This document shows, piece after piece, positions 8,645 through 17,088 of a DNA stretch of 64,000 nucleotides. Each line of letters opens with the position of its first letter. Position 1 is the stretch's first letter. Origin of the DNA: Kitasatospora papulosa. GTDB lineage: Bacteria; Actinomycetota; Actinomycetes; Streptomycetales; Streptomycetaceae. The stretch lies in assembly GCF_000717245.1 (NCBI RefSeq), contig NZ_JNYQ01000010.1, forward strand, positions 202,058 to 266,057, written 5' to 3'. The translations under genes were made by a program, and so were the position numbers. The notes under the pieces are model-generated. The model searched no databases. It was not told where the DNA came from and worked only from the letters and a program-made list of their open reading frames with translations.

Positions 8645-9163
8645 TCAGCCGACGGGCCAGTGAGGGACCCGGCTCCTGGCCGGCTCCGTCCCCAGGGGCC
8701 GGACGTGGCCGCCGCGGATGGTTCCGCGCCAGGCCCCGCCCTCGCGTCCCAGGCCCTCGATGAACTCCTTGAAGTGACCGAGTTCGGCCCGCAGCGCACG
8801 ACGTACGAGGCGGCCGGCGTGCGTGCGAGGATCTGCGGCGCCGTGGGACCTGAGGTCGATGCGTACGGACACCTCGGTGCGGTCCGCTTCCGTCGCGCGG
8901 AACGACACCTCGCCCCGGTGGGCGAGACGCGGACCGAGACTCCGCCACCTCACGAGGGAGTCGGGCCGCTGGTCCACGATCTCCGCGTCGAACTCGTGTC
9001 GCACCGGGCCGAGGCCGATCACCCAGCGGGTCAGATTGGGGCGGATCTGCTCGACCCCCTTCACGACGGCCATGAACCGGGGGAAGCTCTTGAACTGCGT
9101 CCACTGGTTGTAGGCGGTGCCGACCGGCACGGCTACGACGATCGTCTCCTCGACGGTGCTCAT
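8645..9163 (-). CDS. SRPBCC-family (polyketide cyclase/dehydrase-like) protein
   Basis: A 172-residue small protein whose N-terminus, EETIVVAVPVGTAYNQWTQF, and the repeated beta-strand pattern with FDAEIVDQRPDSLVRWRS are typical of the START/SRPBCC fold that binds hydrophobic ligands. The ATG at 9163 is preceded by a G-rich Shine-Dalgarno-like run. It is followed at 43 nt by the molybdoenzyme gene and preceded by the terminator of the anti-sigma gene, so the two form their own unit. No SigK-type promoter motif is seen in front of it. Function unknown. Confidence 0.75.
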   Translation of the reverse strand: MSTVEETIVVAVPVGTAYNQWTQFKSFPRFMAVVKGVEQIRPNLTRWVIGLGPVRHEFDAEIVDQRPDSLVRWRSLGPRLAHRGEVSFRATEADRTEVSVRIDLRSHGAADPRTHAGRLVRRALRAELGHFKEFIEGLGREGGAWRGTIRGGHVRPLGTEPARSRVPHWPVG

Positions 9164-9301
9164 GGCCCCACCTGCCCCTCGGGCGCTGTGATGGTCGGTG
9201 TCGCCGCGCGTGCCCCGCCCCGTGATCGGCGATCGGAGACGGACGCGCCCCTGCTCACCCTGCATCAGCTCCCCGGACGCCGCTACTCAGGAGAACGCGG
9301 A

Positions 9302-9342
9302 CTCCCCGGTCCCCGCCTCGTACGGAGGCGGGGACCGGGGAG
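9302..9342 (-). terminator. Strong terminator after the anti-sigma gene
   Basis: Perfect 18-bp stem, CTCCCCGGTCCCCGCCTC against its complement, with a 5-nt loop (GTACG). It ends the sigma/anti-sigma operon. Confidence 0.85.
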
Positions 9343-9368
9343 CGCGGACAGCGTGGCGGGATCGGGGA

Positions 9369-10124
9369 TCAGGCGTCGCGGAAGTCCATCAGCGCCACCG
9401 GCGACGAGGTCGGCTCGTCGGAACCGCCCGCCGGCTCCACCGTGATGCCCATGCCGGAAGCACGGTCCACGGGCCCGTCCAGCAGCACCGCGTCGTCCGT
9501 CGCGGACGGGTTCATGAGTCCGGCCGAACGCATGGCTCCGGCGTCGTTGAACCACAGCTGGTAGACCTTGCCGCCCGGTGGCTGCGCCATGTCCGAAGCC
9601 AGGAAGACCGCCCGGTTCACGCTCTTCGAGACGACCACGGTGCCCCGGGCGCCGCCCCCCAGGTCCGCGGTGGTCGTCCGGGCATCCGACGCGGTGAGCA
9701 CCCGCGCCACCTGCTCGTTGTGCTGCTGGGCCCGGTCGGTCTCCTGCCGGGCGTCCTGGGCGACCTGGTTCTGCCACACGGCGACCCCGCCGAAGGCGGC
9801 AGCGGCGGCGACACAGGCGGCGAGCGCGTACGTCGACCAGCGGCCCGCCCGCCCGGTGACCGCCCCGGCGCGAGGACTGCGGCCGTGCGGCGGGGGCTCC
9901 TGCCGCACCGTCGTGATCTCCCGCAGCACCCGGTCGCGGAGCGCGGGCGGCGGAGTGGCCGACACGGCGAGTCCGAGCCGCGCGGCGGTGGCCGACAGCT
10001 CCCGTACCTCCTGGGCGCACGCCTCGCAGGCGCCCAGATGCCGTTCGAACGCGATCCGCTCGTCCTCCGGCAACGCGTGCAGTGCGTAGGCCCCGGTCAG
10101 CGTGTGCAGTTCGGCCGTGCTCAT
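9369..10124 (-). CDS. rskA: RskA-type zinc-containing anti-sigma factor
   Basis: A 251-residue single-pass membrane protein. Residues 1-80 hold the cytoplasmic sigma-binding domain with the HLGACEACAQEV zinc motif (HxxxCxxC). A transmembrane helix (YALAACVAAAAAFGGVAVW) lies near 95-113, and the outer C-terminal part carries the RskA domain (VYQLWFNDAGAMRSAGLM, MGITVEPAGGSDEPT). It starts with ATGA overlapping the sigma gene stop, the usual sigma/anti-sigma coupling. In M. tuberculosis RskA holds SigK inactive until proteolysis. It probably sequesters the sigma factor encoded just upstream and so controls the neighbouring lipid operon. Confidence 0.87.
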   Translation of the reverse strand: MSTAELHTLTGAYALHALPEDERIAFERHLGACEACAQEVRELSATAARLGLAVSATPPPALRDRVLREITTVRQEPPPHGRSPRAGAVTGRAGRWSTYALAACVAAAAAFGGVAVWQNQVAQDARQETDRAQQHNEQVARVLTASDARTTTADLGGGARGTVVVSKSVNRAVFLASDMAQPPGGKVYQLWFNDAGAMRSAGLMNPSATDDAVLLDGPVDRASGMGITVEPAGGSDEPTSSPVALMDFRDA

Positions 10125-10705
10125 GCGCTCACCCCCAGGCAGTCGCGCAGCCGGATGAGTCCGTCGCGCAGCCGTGTCTTGATGGTTCCCAGTGGTACGG
10201 ACAGCAGTTCGCCGACCTCGCGATAGGTCAGCCCGCGGTAGTACGCCAGCGTCACCGACTCCCGCTGGAGCTCGGAGAGGGTCCGCAGACAGCGTCGCAC
10301 CTGCTCGCGCTCCAGACGGCTCTCCACCTGCTCGGACACCTCGTCGAAGTCCGGGGTGCGGTCGAGCAGCGCGGCCTTGTGCTCGCGTGCCGCGGCCGCC
10401 TCGGCCGACCGGACCCGGTCGACCGCGCGGTGGTGGGCGAGCGTCAGGACCCAGTTCATGGCGCTGCCGCGCGAAGGCTGGTAGCGGGGGGCCGTGCGCC
10501 ACACCTCGACCAGGACCTCCTGGGCCACCTCCTCCGACTGCGCCGGGTCCCGGAGCACGCTCCGCACCAGTCCGAGGACGGGTCCGCTGACCTGGTCGTA
10601 CACCTGGGTGAAGGCGTCCTGGTCGCCGCGGGCCACCTGGACGAGCAACTCCTGCAGGCCGGGGCCCGGTGAGGGCACCCCACTGATGTGTACGGCTTCT
10701 TTCAC
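10121..10705 (-). CDS. sigK: SigK-type ECF RNA polymerase sigma factor
   Basis: A 194-residue ECF sigma factor. Region 2 is AFTQVYDQVSGPVLGLVRSV through MNWVLTLAHHRAVDRVR; region 4 is LRTLSELQRESVTLAYYRGL through VPLGTIKTRLRDGLIRL. The GTG at 10705 follows GGGAGGAA and gives a normal length; longer upstream starts read through non-conserved sequence. A CCAATCC-N15-CCGAAT motif 41 nt upstream indicates autoregulation. The pairing with an RskA-type anti-sigma factor and the linkage with the oxidase/DUF1365/CFA/DUF1295 genes match the SigK locus of mycobacteria. Confidence 0.87.
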   Translation of the reverse strand: MKEAVHISGVPSPGPGLQELLVQVARGDQDAFTQVYDQVSGPVLGLVRSVLRDPAQSEEVAQEVLVEVWRTAPRYQPSRGSAMNWVLTLAHHRAVDRVRSAEAAAAREHKAALLDRTPDFDEVSEQVESRLEREQVRRCLRTLSELQRESVTLAYYRGLTYREVGELLSVPLGTIKTRLRDGLIRLRDCLGVSA

Positions 10706-10745
10706 GCGGACGTTCCTCCCGGAGCATGCATCGTCTTCTAGGGTG

Positions 10746-10773
10746 ATTCGGAGCCGCTGTTCCTCCGGATTGG
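10746..10773 (-). promoter_or_regulatory. Autoregulatory SigK-type promoter
   Basis: On the minus strand CCAATCC (10773-10767), 15 nt, CCGAAT (10751-10746). Same blocks and spacing as the two promoters near 505-594. The predicted start near 10739 leaves a leader of about 34 nt before GTG 10705. Confidence 0.7.
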
Positions 10774-10818
10774 TCGAACAGGCTACGGATTCGTGGGCCT
10801 GGCCGCGTGACGGGGAAA

Positions 10819-10861
10819 CGCGGAACCCGGCCGGCGTCCAGGACGGCGACCGGGTTCCGCG
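10819..10861 (-). terminator. Terminator of the siderophore-interacting protein gene
   Basis: CGCGGAACCCGG (10819-10830) pairs perfectly with CCGGGTTCCGCG (10850-10861), with further pairing possible inside the loop. It lies just beyond the stop codon at 10875. Confidence 0.7.
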
Positions 10862-10874
10862 GGCGGTGGAGGGC

Positions 10875-11720
10875 TTACCTGGCGGCGCTCTCCTGCTCGC
10901 GCTCCACCTGCTCGTTCCACTCGCGCTTGACCGCGCGCCACGCGTCGTCGTTCTTGCCGAGACGCCAGTAACCCGAGATCGACAGCTGCCGGAGCGGGAC
11001 ACCGCGGTCCAGACGGAGGTGGCGCCGGATCTCCTTCACGAAGCCCGCCTCGCCGTGGACGAAGGCCTGCACCTCGCCCTCCGGGAACTCCAGGCCGGTC
11101 ACGGCCGCGACGAGGGCCTCGCCGACCGGCCGGTCGCCGCGGTGCAGCCAGGTCACCGAGACACCGTCCGGCGCCACCAGCTTCTGCTCCTCGGAGGCGT
11201 CCGGCACCTCCACGAACGCGTGCACCCGCGCACCCTGGGGCATCTGCTCCAGCGACGCGGCGATCGCGGGCAGCGCGCTCTCGTCGCCCACCAGCAGGTG
11301 CCAGCCGGCCGAGGCCTGCGGGGCGTAACCGCCGCCCGGTCCCAGGAAGGTCACCTGGTCGCCGGGCTGCGCCCGGGCCGCCCAGGGGCCCGCCAGACCC
11401 TCGTCGCCGTGCACCACGAAGTCGATGGCCAGCTCGCGCGAGGCGGGGTCCCAGGAGCGAACGGTGTACGTACGGGTGGTGGGCCACAGCTCGCGCGGGT
11501 ACTCCTCGCGGATCGCGGCCATGTCGAAGGGGTGGCTGTAGCCGGCGCCCTCCGGAGCGAAGCACAGCTTGACGTAGTGGTCGGTGTAGCCCTCCAGGGC
11601 GAAGCCGGCCAGGGCGTCGCCACCGAGGACCACGCGCACCATGTGCGGGGTGATCTGCTCGGTGCGCAGGACCTGCGCCCCCTGCGCCTGCGGTGTCCGG
11701 CGTTGCGGCTGCTCTGCCAC
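10875..11720 (-). CDS. Siderophore-interacting protein (FAD-binding ferric reductase family)
   Basis: A 281-residue cytoplasmic flavoprotein of the ViuB/SIP family that releases iron from imported ferric siderophores by reduction. Visible motifs are MVRVVLGGDALAGF, the FAD-binding RTYTVRSWDP, an NAD(P)H-domain loop near FLGPGGGYAPQ, and the C-terminal ISGYWRLGKNDDAWR. An iron box lies 42-60 nt upstream, so expression should rise when iron is scarce. It stands alone, with no siderophore biosynthesis genes in the window. Confidence 0.92.
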   Translation of the reverse strand: MAEQPQRRTPQAQGAQVLRTEQITPHMVRVVLGGDALAGFALEGYTDHYVKLCFAPEGAGYSHPFDMAAIREEYPRELWPTTRTYTVRSWDPASRELAIDFVVHGDEGLAGPWAARAQPGDQVTFLGPGGGYAPQASAGWHLLVGDESALPAIAASLEQMPQGARVHAFVEVPDASEEQKLVAPDGVSVTWLHRGDRPVGEALVAAVTGLEFPEGEVQAFVHGEAGFVKEIRRHLRLDRGVPLRQLSISGYWRLGKNDDAWRAVKREWNEQVEREQESAAR

Positions 11721-11761
11721 GAGGTTCTCCCTGCTCTGGGCACAAACGATGTCCTGCGCAC

Positions 11762-11780
11762 TTAGGCTTACCTAAGCTAG
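11762..11780 (-). promoter_or_regulatory. IdeR/DmdR1-type iron box
   Basis: The minus strand reads CTAGCTTAGGTAAGCCTAA. It contains the dyad TTAGGTAAGCCTAA and matches the actinobacterial iron box TTAGGTTAGGCTCACCTAA at most positions. It sits where it would repress the siderophore-interacting protein gene. Confidence 0.75.
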
Positions 11781-11785
11781 CATCT

Positions 11786-12709
11786 TCACGCCTGGAGCGT
11801 GAGAAGCAGGCGCTGAAGGGAGTTCCCGAGGCCCCACCGGGCCGCGAGGGCCTCCAGGGCGGCCGGATCGCGGGGTTCGCGGGGGAGCGCCGGGTCGAAC
11901 CCGGGGAGCGGGACGTCGTCGGCGACCCGGACGACCTTCGGCGCCACCGCGACGTAGTCCCGGGCCTCGTCCAGACGCCTGCGCTGGGACGGGGTCAGCC
12001 GGGCGGCGGGGTCGTCCACCGCCGCCATGATTCCGGCCAGGTCGCCGAAGGCGTCCAGCAGCTTCGCCGCCGTCTTCTCTCCGATGCCGGGGACCCCCGG
12101 GAGGCCGTCGCTCGGATCGCCGCGCAGCAGCGCCAGATCGACGTACCCGGCACCGTCCACGCCGTACTTCCCGCGCAGCCACTCCTCGTCCGTCACCTGG
12201 AGCGTCCCCACGCCCTTCAGGGGGTAGAGCACCCGCACACCGCGGGCGTCGTCGACCAGCTGGTAGAGGTCGCGGTCCCCGGTCACGATGTCCACCGGGC
12301 CGGTGGCCCGCCCGGTCAGCGTGCCGATCACGTCGTCCGCCTCGTACGGGGAGACCCCCACCCGTGCGATCCCGAGGGCGTCCAGCACGGCCTCGATCAC
12401 CGGGACCTGCGGGGAGAGCGTGTCGGGGACCTCCTCCTCGTCGGGAAGGCCCTCGGCGGTCTCGGCGGCCACCCGGTGGGCCTTGTACGTGGGGATCAGG
12501 TCGACCCGCCACTGAGGGCGCCAGTCGGCGTCCATGCAGGCCACGAGGTCGTCCGGACGGTGGTCCTGCACCAGCCGGGCGATGAAGTCGAGCAGCCCGC
12601 GCACGGCGTTGACCGGGGTGCCGTCCGGTGCGCGCACCGAGTCCGGGACGCCGAAGTAGGCGCGGAAGTACAAGGAGGCGGTGTCGAGGAGCATCAGGCG
12701 TCGCGTCAC
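11786..12709 (-). CDS. 5'-3' exonuclease (FEN/PolI N-terminal type)
   Basis: A 307-residue protein of the flap-endonuclease/PolI exonuclease fold, a stand-alone paralogue found in actinobacteria. Acidic metal-binding residues are seen in MLLDTASLYFRAYFG, VACMDADWRPQWR, PYEADDVIGTL, VTGDRDLYQLV and LLRGDPSDGLPGVPGIGEKT, the last being the helix-hairpin-helix. The GTG at 12709 lacks a good spacing to a ribosome site; ATG 12694 (five codons in) is an alternative that leaves the conserved MLLD start intact. Probable role: 5' flap removal in repair or replication. Confidence 0.87.
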   Translation of the reverse strand: MTRRLMLLDTASLYFRAYFGVPDSVRAPDGTPVNAVRGLLDFIARLVQDHRPDDLVACMDADWRPQWRVDLIPTYKAHRVAAETAEGLPDEEEVPDTLSPQVPVIEAVLDALGIARVGVSPYEADDVIGTLTGRATGPVDIVTGDRDLYQLVDDARGVRVLYPLKGVGTLQVTDEEWLRGKYGVDGAGYVDLALLRGDPSDGLPGVPGIGEKTAAKLLDAFGDLAGIMAAVDDPAARLTPSQRRRLDEARDYVAVAPKVVRVADDVPLPGFDPALPREPRDPAALEALAARWGLGNSLQRLLLTLQA

Positions 12710-12904
12710 CCCCCGATCATGCCGCACCCCACCGACACGGCGCCCGGGGCGAGTGCGCGGTTCCCGGATCCGGCGGGTTTCCGGGTGACCTGGATCACAC
12801 ATGTGTTTGGGTCGTGTAAGTGGGGGCAGGCGCGGCACCGGAGCGGACCACGTCCATTTTTCAACCAGTGGTACGTGCTCTGCGGACCGAATCCGCACCG
12901 CTCC

Positions 12905-12936
12905 ACGGTCTGCCGAAGGGGGTGGCAGACCGTTTT
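12905..12936 (+). promoter_or_regulatory. Terminator-like hairpin in the betaine transporter leader
   Basis: ACGGTCTGCC (12905-12914) pairs perfectly with GGCAGACCGT (12924-12933) across a 9-nt loop and runs into TTTT. It lies 23 nt before the start codon of the transporter, in the region between divergent genes, so it could act as an attenuator or a translation-blocking structure. A 10-bp palindrome ACACATGTGT at 12797-12806 lies further upstream and could be an operator. Confidence 0.5.
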
Positions 12937-12958
12937 CGGTTCAACGCGTGAGGTGTAT

Positions 12959-14077
12959 GTGTCCAGGCTGCAAGCCGAGCACTTGTACAAAGTGTTCGGC
13001 AGACGACCCGATCAAGCCGTGCGGAAGCTCGAGGGCGGTACCCACCGCGACGAGCTGCGCGCCGACGGAACGACCGCAGCGGTGATCGACGCCTCGTTCA
13101 CCGTGGAACCGGGCCAGATCTTCGTCGTCATGGGACTCTCCGGTTCCGGGAAGTCCACCTTGCTCCGGATGCTCAACGGGCTGCTGGAGCCCACGGCCGG
13201 CCGTGTGCTGTTCGACGGGCAGGACCTGACCGCCCTGAGCCCCCGTGACCTGCGCAGCGTCCGCTCCAACAAGATCAGCATGGTCTTCCAGCACTTCGCC
13301 CTCTTCCCGCACCGCAGCGTGCTCGAGAACGCGGCGTACGGCCTGGAGGTCCAGGGCGTCCCGCGCGCTGAGCGCGAGGCGCGTGCCGCCGAGGCGCTGG
13401 AGCTGACCGGACTCGCGGGCTGGGAGAAGTCCTGGCCCGACGAGCTGTCCGGCGGAATGCAGCAGCGCGTGGGTCTGGCCCGCGCGCTGGCCACCGACGC
13501 CGACCTGCTGCTCATGGACGAGTCCTTCAGCGCGCTCGACCCGCTGATCCGCCGTGACATGCAGGACCAGCTCCTCGAACTGCAGAAGCGTCTGAAGAAG
13601 ACGATCGTCTTCATCACCCACGACCTCAACGAGGCCATGCGCCTCGGTGACCGCATCGCCGTGATGCGGGACGGCGAGATCGTGCAGCAGGGCACCGCCG
13701 AGGACATCCTCGTCCGGCCCTCCAACGACTACGTCGCGTCCTTCATCCAGGACGTCGACCGCTCCCGGGTGCTCACCGCGGGTTCCATCATGGAGGCGCC
13801 CGAGACGGGCCGCTCCGACGAGGACCTGCTGGCCGAGGCCCCGGCGACCGTGACGTCGGAGACCCCCATAGCCGAGCTCTTCACCCCCTTCTCCACCAGC
13901 GGGGCGGCCGTCGCCGTCACCGGTGAGGAGGGCGACGTCATCGGCGTCGTCCCGCGCGAGAGGCTGCTCGCGGCCCTCGGCGAGGAACCGCAGGTGGAGC
14001 CACAGGAGGACCCCCGGCCCGACACCCAGGTGCCGGCCCCCCGGGACGAGGCCAAGAAGGTGATCGCCGGTGCCTAG
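12959..14077 (+). CDS. opuAA: Glycine betaine/proline ABC transporter ATP-binding protein
   Basis: This 372-residue ATPase powers uptake of compatible solutes. It has the Walker A loop MGLSGSGKST, signature LSGGMQQRVGLARAL, Walker B LLLMDESFSALDP and the H-loop ITHDLNEAMRL. After the ATPase core come about 110 residues with CBS-like remnants (ETPIAELFTPFSTSGAAVAV), as in OpuAA/ProV. The N-terminal LYKVFGRRPDQAV is typical of the betaine subclass. GTG 12959 has GAGG 6 nt upstream; GTG 12953 is possible. It overlaps the permease gene by 8 nt. Osmotic induction is expected from family knowledge. Confidence 0.92.
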   Translation: MSRLQAEHLYKVFGRRPDQAVRKLEGGTHRDELRADGTTAAVIDASFTVEPGQIFVVMGLSGSGKSTLLRMLNGLLEPTAGRVLFDGQDLTALSPRDLRSVRSNKISMVFQHFALFPHRSVLENAAYGLEVQGVPRAEREARAAEALELTGLAGWEKSWPDELSGGMQQRVGLARALATDADLLLMDESFSALDPLIRRDMQDQLLELQKRLKKTIVFITHDLNEAMRLGDRIAVMRDGEIVQQGTAEDILVRPSNDYVASFIQDVDRSRVLTAGSIMEAPETGRSDEDLLAEAPATVTSETPIAELFTPFSTSGAAVAVTGEEGDVIGVVPRERLLAALGEEPQVEPQEDPRPDTQVPAPRDEAKKVIAGA

Positions 14078-15350
14078 GCTCTCCTTCGGCAGCTGGGTCG
14101 AGGACGCGGTCGACTGGCTCCAGTCGAACCTCACCTGGATCTTCGACTTCATCAAGACCGTCCTCGGCGGCATGTACGACGGCGTCAACGCCGTGCTCGG
14201 CGGCGGTGAGCCGCTGTTGATGGCCGGCATCTTCGCCGTCATCGCCTTCTGGCTGCGCGGTGTGATCCCCGCCGTGGCCACCTTCGTGGGCTTCGCGCTC
14301 ATCGACTCCCTCGCCCTCTGGGACGAGGCGATGGCCACCCTCTCGCTGGTGGTCGTGGCAGCGGTCATCACCATCGTGATCGCGGTCCCCACCGGTATCT
14401 GGGCGGCGCGCAACAGCCGGGTCAGCTCCGCGCTGCGGCCGGTGCTCGACGTCATGCAGACGATGCCCGCCTTCGTCTACCTGATCCCCGGCGTCATGTT
14501 CTTCGGCGTGGGTGTCACCCCCGGCGTGATCGCCACCATCGTCTTCGCGATGCCGCCCGGCGTCCGTATGACCGAGCTGGGCATCCGCCAGGTCGACAGC
14601 GAGCTGGTCGAGGCGGCCGAGGCCTTCGGCACCTCGCCCAAGCACACGCTCACCCGGGTGCAGCTCCCGCTCGCCCTGCCGACGATCATGGCCGGTATCA
14701 ACCAGGTCATCATGCTGGCCCTGTCGATGGTCGTCATCGGCGGCATGGCCGGCGCGGGCGGCCTCGGCGAGAAGGTGTACGCCGCGATCACCCAGCTCCA
14801 GGTCGGCCTCGCCGCCGAGAGCGGGATCGCCGTCGTCATCCTGGCCATGTACCTGGACCGGATGACCGGTGCGCTCAACGAGCGGGTCTCCCCGCTCGGC
14901 CGCCGTGCCGCCGCCAAGGTCGCCGCCGGTGCGCGACGGCTGAAGTTCACGCACTACAAGCCGGGAACCGCCGTCGCCATGACCGGTGTCGTCGTCCTCG
15001 CGCTCGTCGCGGGCGGCCTCAACATCGCCGGCTCCTCCGACGCGAAGGGCTCGCAGGCGGACGCCTCGGACGTCGGCCAGGGCCAGAAGATCAACATGGG
15101 CTACATCCCCTGGGACGAGGGCATCGCCTCCACGTTCCTGTGGAAGGAGATCCTGGAGCAGCGCGGCTACGAGACCGGGATCACCCAGCTCGACGCCGGT
15201 CCGCTCTACTCCGGTGTCGCCCGCGGTGACATCGACTTCCAGACGGACTCCTGGCTGCCCACCACGCACAAGGACTACTGGGACAAGTACAGCGACCAGC
15301 TGGACGACATGGGCGCCTGGTACGGCCCGACGTCCCTGGAGCTGACGGTC

Positions 15351-15538
15351 CCCTCGTACGTCAAGGGCATCGACTCGCTCGAGGACCTCAAGGGCCAGGG
15401 CAAGAAGTTCGACGGCAAGATCATCGGCATCGAGGCCAGCGCCGGGATGATGGGCACCCTCAACAAGAAGGTGCTCAAGGAGTACGGCCTGGAGGGCGAG
15501 TACAAGGTCGTCTCCTCCAGCACCTCGTCGATGCTGCA
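15351..15538 (+). repeat. Direct repeat, copy 1 (binding domain)
   Basis: A 188-bp block, from PSYVKGIDSLEDLKGQG to SSSTSSML, that recurs 601 bp later with only a few substitutions. It ends exactly where the reading frame breaks. Confidence 0.85.
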
Positions 15539-15951
15539 GCCTCGAGAACGAGATCCAGAACGCCGGCCAGGGCAAGGAGCAGGACGGCGTCCGCGCCTGG
15601 CTGAAGAAGAACGACGGTCTCGTCGACAAGCTGGCCCCGGTGCCGGGTGGCGCGGGCGGCTCGCAGCAGGGCAAGGACGCGGGCAAGACCGTCAACATGG
15701 GCTACTTCCCTTGGGACGAGGCCATCGCCTCCACCTACCTCTGGCAGAACATGCTGGAGGACCGGGGATACAAGACGACGGTCAAGCAGCTCGACCCGGG
15801 TCCGCTCTACACGGGTCTCGCGCAGGGCCAGCTCGACGTCCAGTTCGACTCCTGGCTGCCGACGACGCACAAGGACTACTGGGACCGGTACAAGGACAAC
15901 CTCACCGATCTCGGTTCCTGGTACGGCCCCACCTCGCTGGAGCTGAGCGTC

Positions 15952-16139
15952 CCCTCGTACGTCAAGGGCATCGACTCGCTCGAGGACCTCAAGGGCCAGG
16001 GCAAGAAGTTCAAGGGCAAGATCATCGGCATCGAGTCGAGCGCCGGGATGATGGGCACCCTCAACAAGAAGGTGCTCAAGGAGTACGGCCTGGAGGGCGA
16101 GTACAAGGTCGTCTCCTCCAGCACCTCGTCGATGCTGCA
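15952..16139 (+). repeat. Direct repeat, copy 2 (binding domain)
   Basis: Second copy of the 188-bp block; the reading frame breaks immediately after the same ATGCTGCA. Confidence 0.85.
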
Positions 16140-16301
16140 AGCTCAGTGAGGCGCAGCTGGCCTCGCTGGAGGTGGAGCTCCAGAAGGGCGGCGCCGGCAA
16201 GGAGAAGGAGTCCGCCCGCCGCTGGATGAACGCCAACCCGGACGTGGTCGCGAAGCTGGCGCCCGTCAGCTGACCCGCCCGGTCCACGGACCGGACACGA
16301 C

Positions 16302-16342
16302 GAAGGGGACGGCCCCGGTAGCGAACCGGGGCCGTCCCCTTC
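16302..16342 (+). terminator. Terminator of the betaine transporter operon
   Basis: Perfect 18-bp stem GAAGGGGACGGCCCCGGT with its complement, loop AGCGA, 28 nt after the final stop codon. Confidence 0.88.
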
Positions 16343-16471
16343 AGGCTTGTCTGAGGGAGTCCCCGAAGGTTTCCCGTCCGTCCTCGTCCGCCGGCTTCCC
16401 CTCCATCACGCGAACGACATGCGTAGGGTGCTGGCAACCGGCAGGATGGCGAACCGGGGAGGGAGCCGGAC

Positions 16472-17017
16472 ATGGACGACAAGGAAGCCCTTCGAGTGGG
16501 TGCCGCGGTCCGCCGACGCCGCAGGACCCTCGGACTCACCCTGGCCGCGGTGGCCGGGAGGAGCGGACTGTCCGTGCCGTTCCTCAGCCAGATCGAGAAC
16601 GAACGTGCCAGACCCAGCCCCCGGTCCCTGGACCGGGTGGCGCAGGCGCTGGAGACCACGACCGAGCGGCTGCGGGCCGCCGCGGACTCGGCGCGCGCCG
16701 TGGACGTCGTGCGCGCGGGCGACGAGGACGGCGTGCGCCGGCTGGTGCGCGGGCGGCACCAGCTCAGCGCGCTCGAGTTCATCGGCGAGCCGGACCTCGG
16801 ACGCGAGTTCCAGCACCGCAACGACGAGGTGATGTACGTCGTGGAGGGCGCGGTCGAGGTCGAGGCCGAAGGGCGGGCCCACCGGCTGGGCAGGGGTGAC
16901 ACCCTCTTCCTCTCGGGCGGGGTCCGGCACCGGTGGCGGGCGACCGTGCCGGGTACCCGGCTGCTGGTCGTCTCGGTCGCCGAGCACATCGACGCGACGT
17001 ACGACGCGCGCCGCTGA
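16472..17017 (+). CDS. XRE-family regulator with cupin domain
   Basis: A 181-residue one-component regulator. Residues 8-65 are a helix-turn-helix (LGLTLAAVAGRSGLSVPFLS, then QIENERARPSPRSLDRVAQAL); residues 95-175 are a cupin barrel (HRNDEVMYVVEGAVEVE, LGRGDTLFLSGGVRHRWRA) that probably binds a small ligand. GGGAGG precedes the ATG. It stands between two terminated units. A TAGGGT hexamer about 45 nt upstream could be its -10 element. Ligand and targets unknown. Confidence 0.87.
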   Translation: MDDKEALRVGAAVRRRRRTLGLTLAAVAGRSGLSVPFLSQIENERARPSPRSLDRVAQALETTTERLRAAADSARAVDVVRAGDEDGVRRLVRGRHQLSALEFIGEPDLGREFQHRNDEVMYVVEGAVEVEAEGRAHRLGRGDTLFLSGGVRHRWRATVPGTRLLVVSVAEHIDATYDARR

Positions 17018-17088
17018 CGGAGGAGTCCCGGCGGCTGTCCGGCACGTCCCGGACGAGCGGGACGCCTCCGGTCCCGAGCCGGCGCGGT

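Larger units (their letters stand above)
14070..16273 (+). pseudogene. opuABC: Betaine transporter permease fused to two binding domains, frameshifted twice
   Basis: The first 290 residues or so form an intact ProW/OpuAB permease (TMPAFVYLIPGVMFFGVGV, then EAAEAFGTSP). A transmembrane helix near residue 310 links it to an OpuAC-type binding domain (INMGYIPWDEGIASTFLW). A second, closely similar binding domain follows (VNMGYFPWDEAIASTYLW). In both domains reading is in frame up to SSSTSSMLQ; then the sequence jumps into the next frame, at 15538-15541 and again at 16139-16142. The tails SLENEIQNAGQGKEQ and LSEAQLASLEVELQKGG show that the same middle block, about 65-75 residues by comparison with the family, is absent from each copy. 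The identical break points suggest collapse of a repeat during sequence assembly, though real deletion is possible. If assembled correctly, the gene would not make working binding domains. Confidence 0.75.

Noticed and set aside
12880..12892. CCGAAT before the betaine transporter as a fourth SigK -10 element
   Set aside because: No CCAATCC or close variant lies at the required 15-nt distance upstream.
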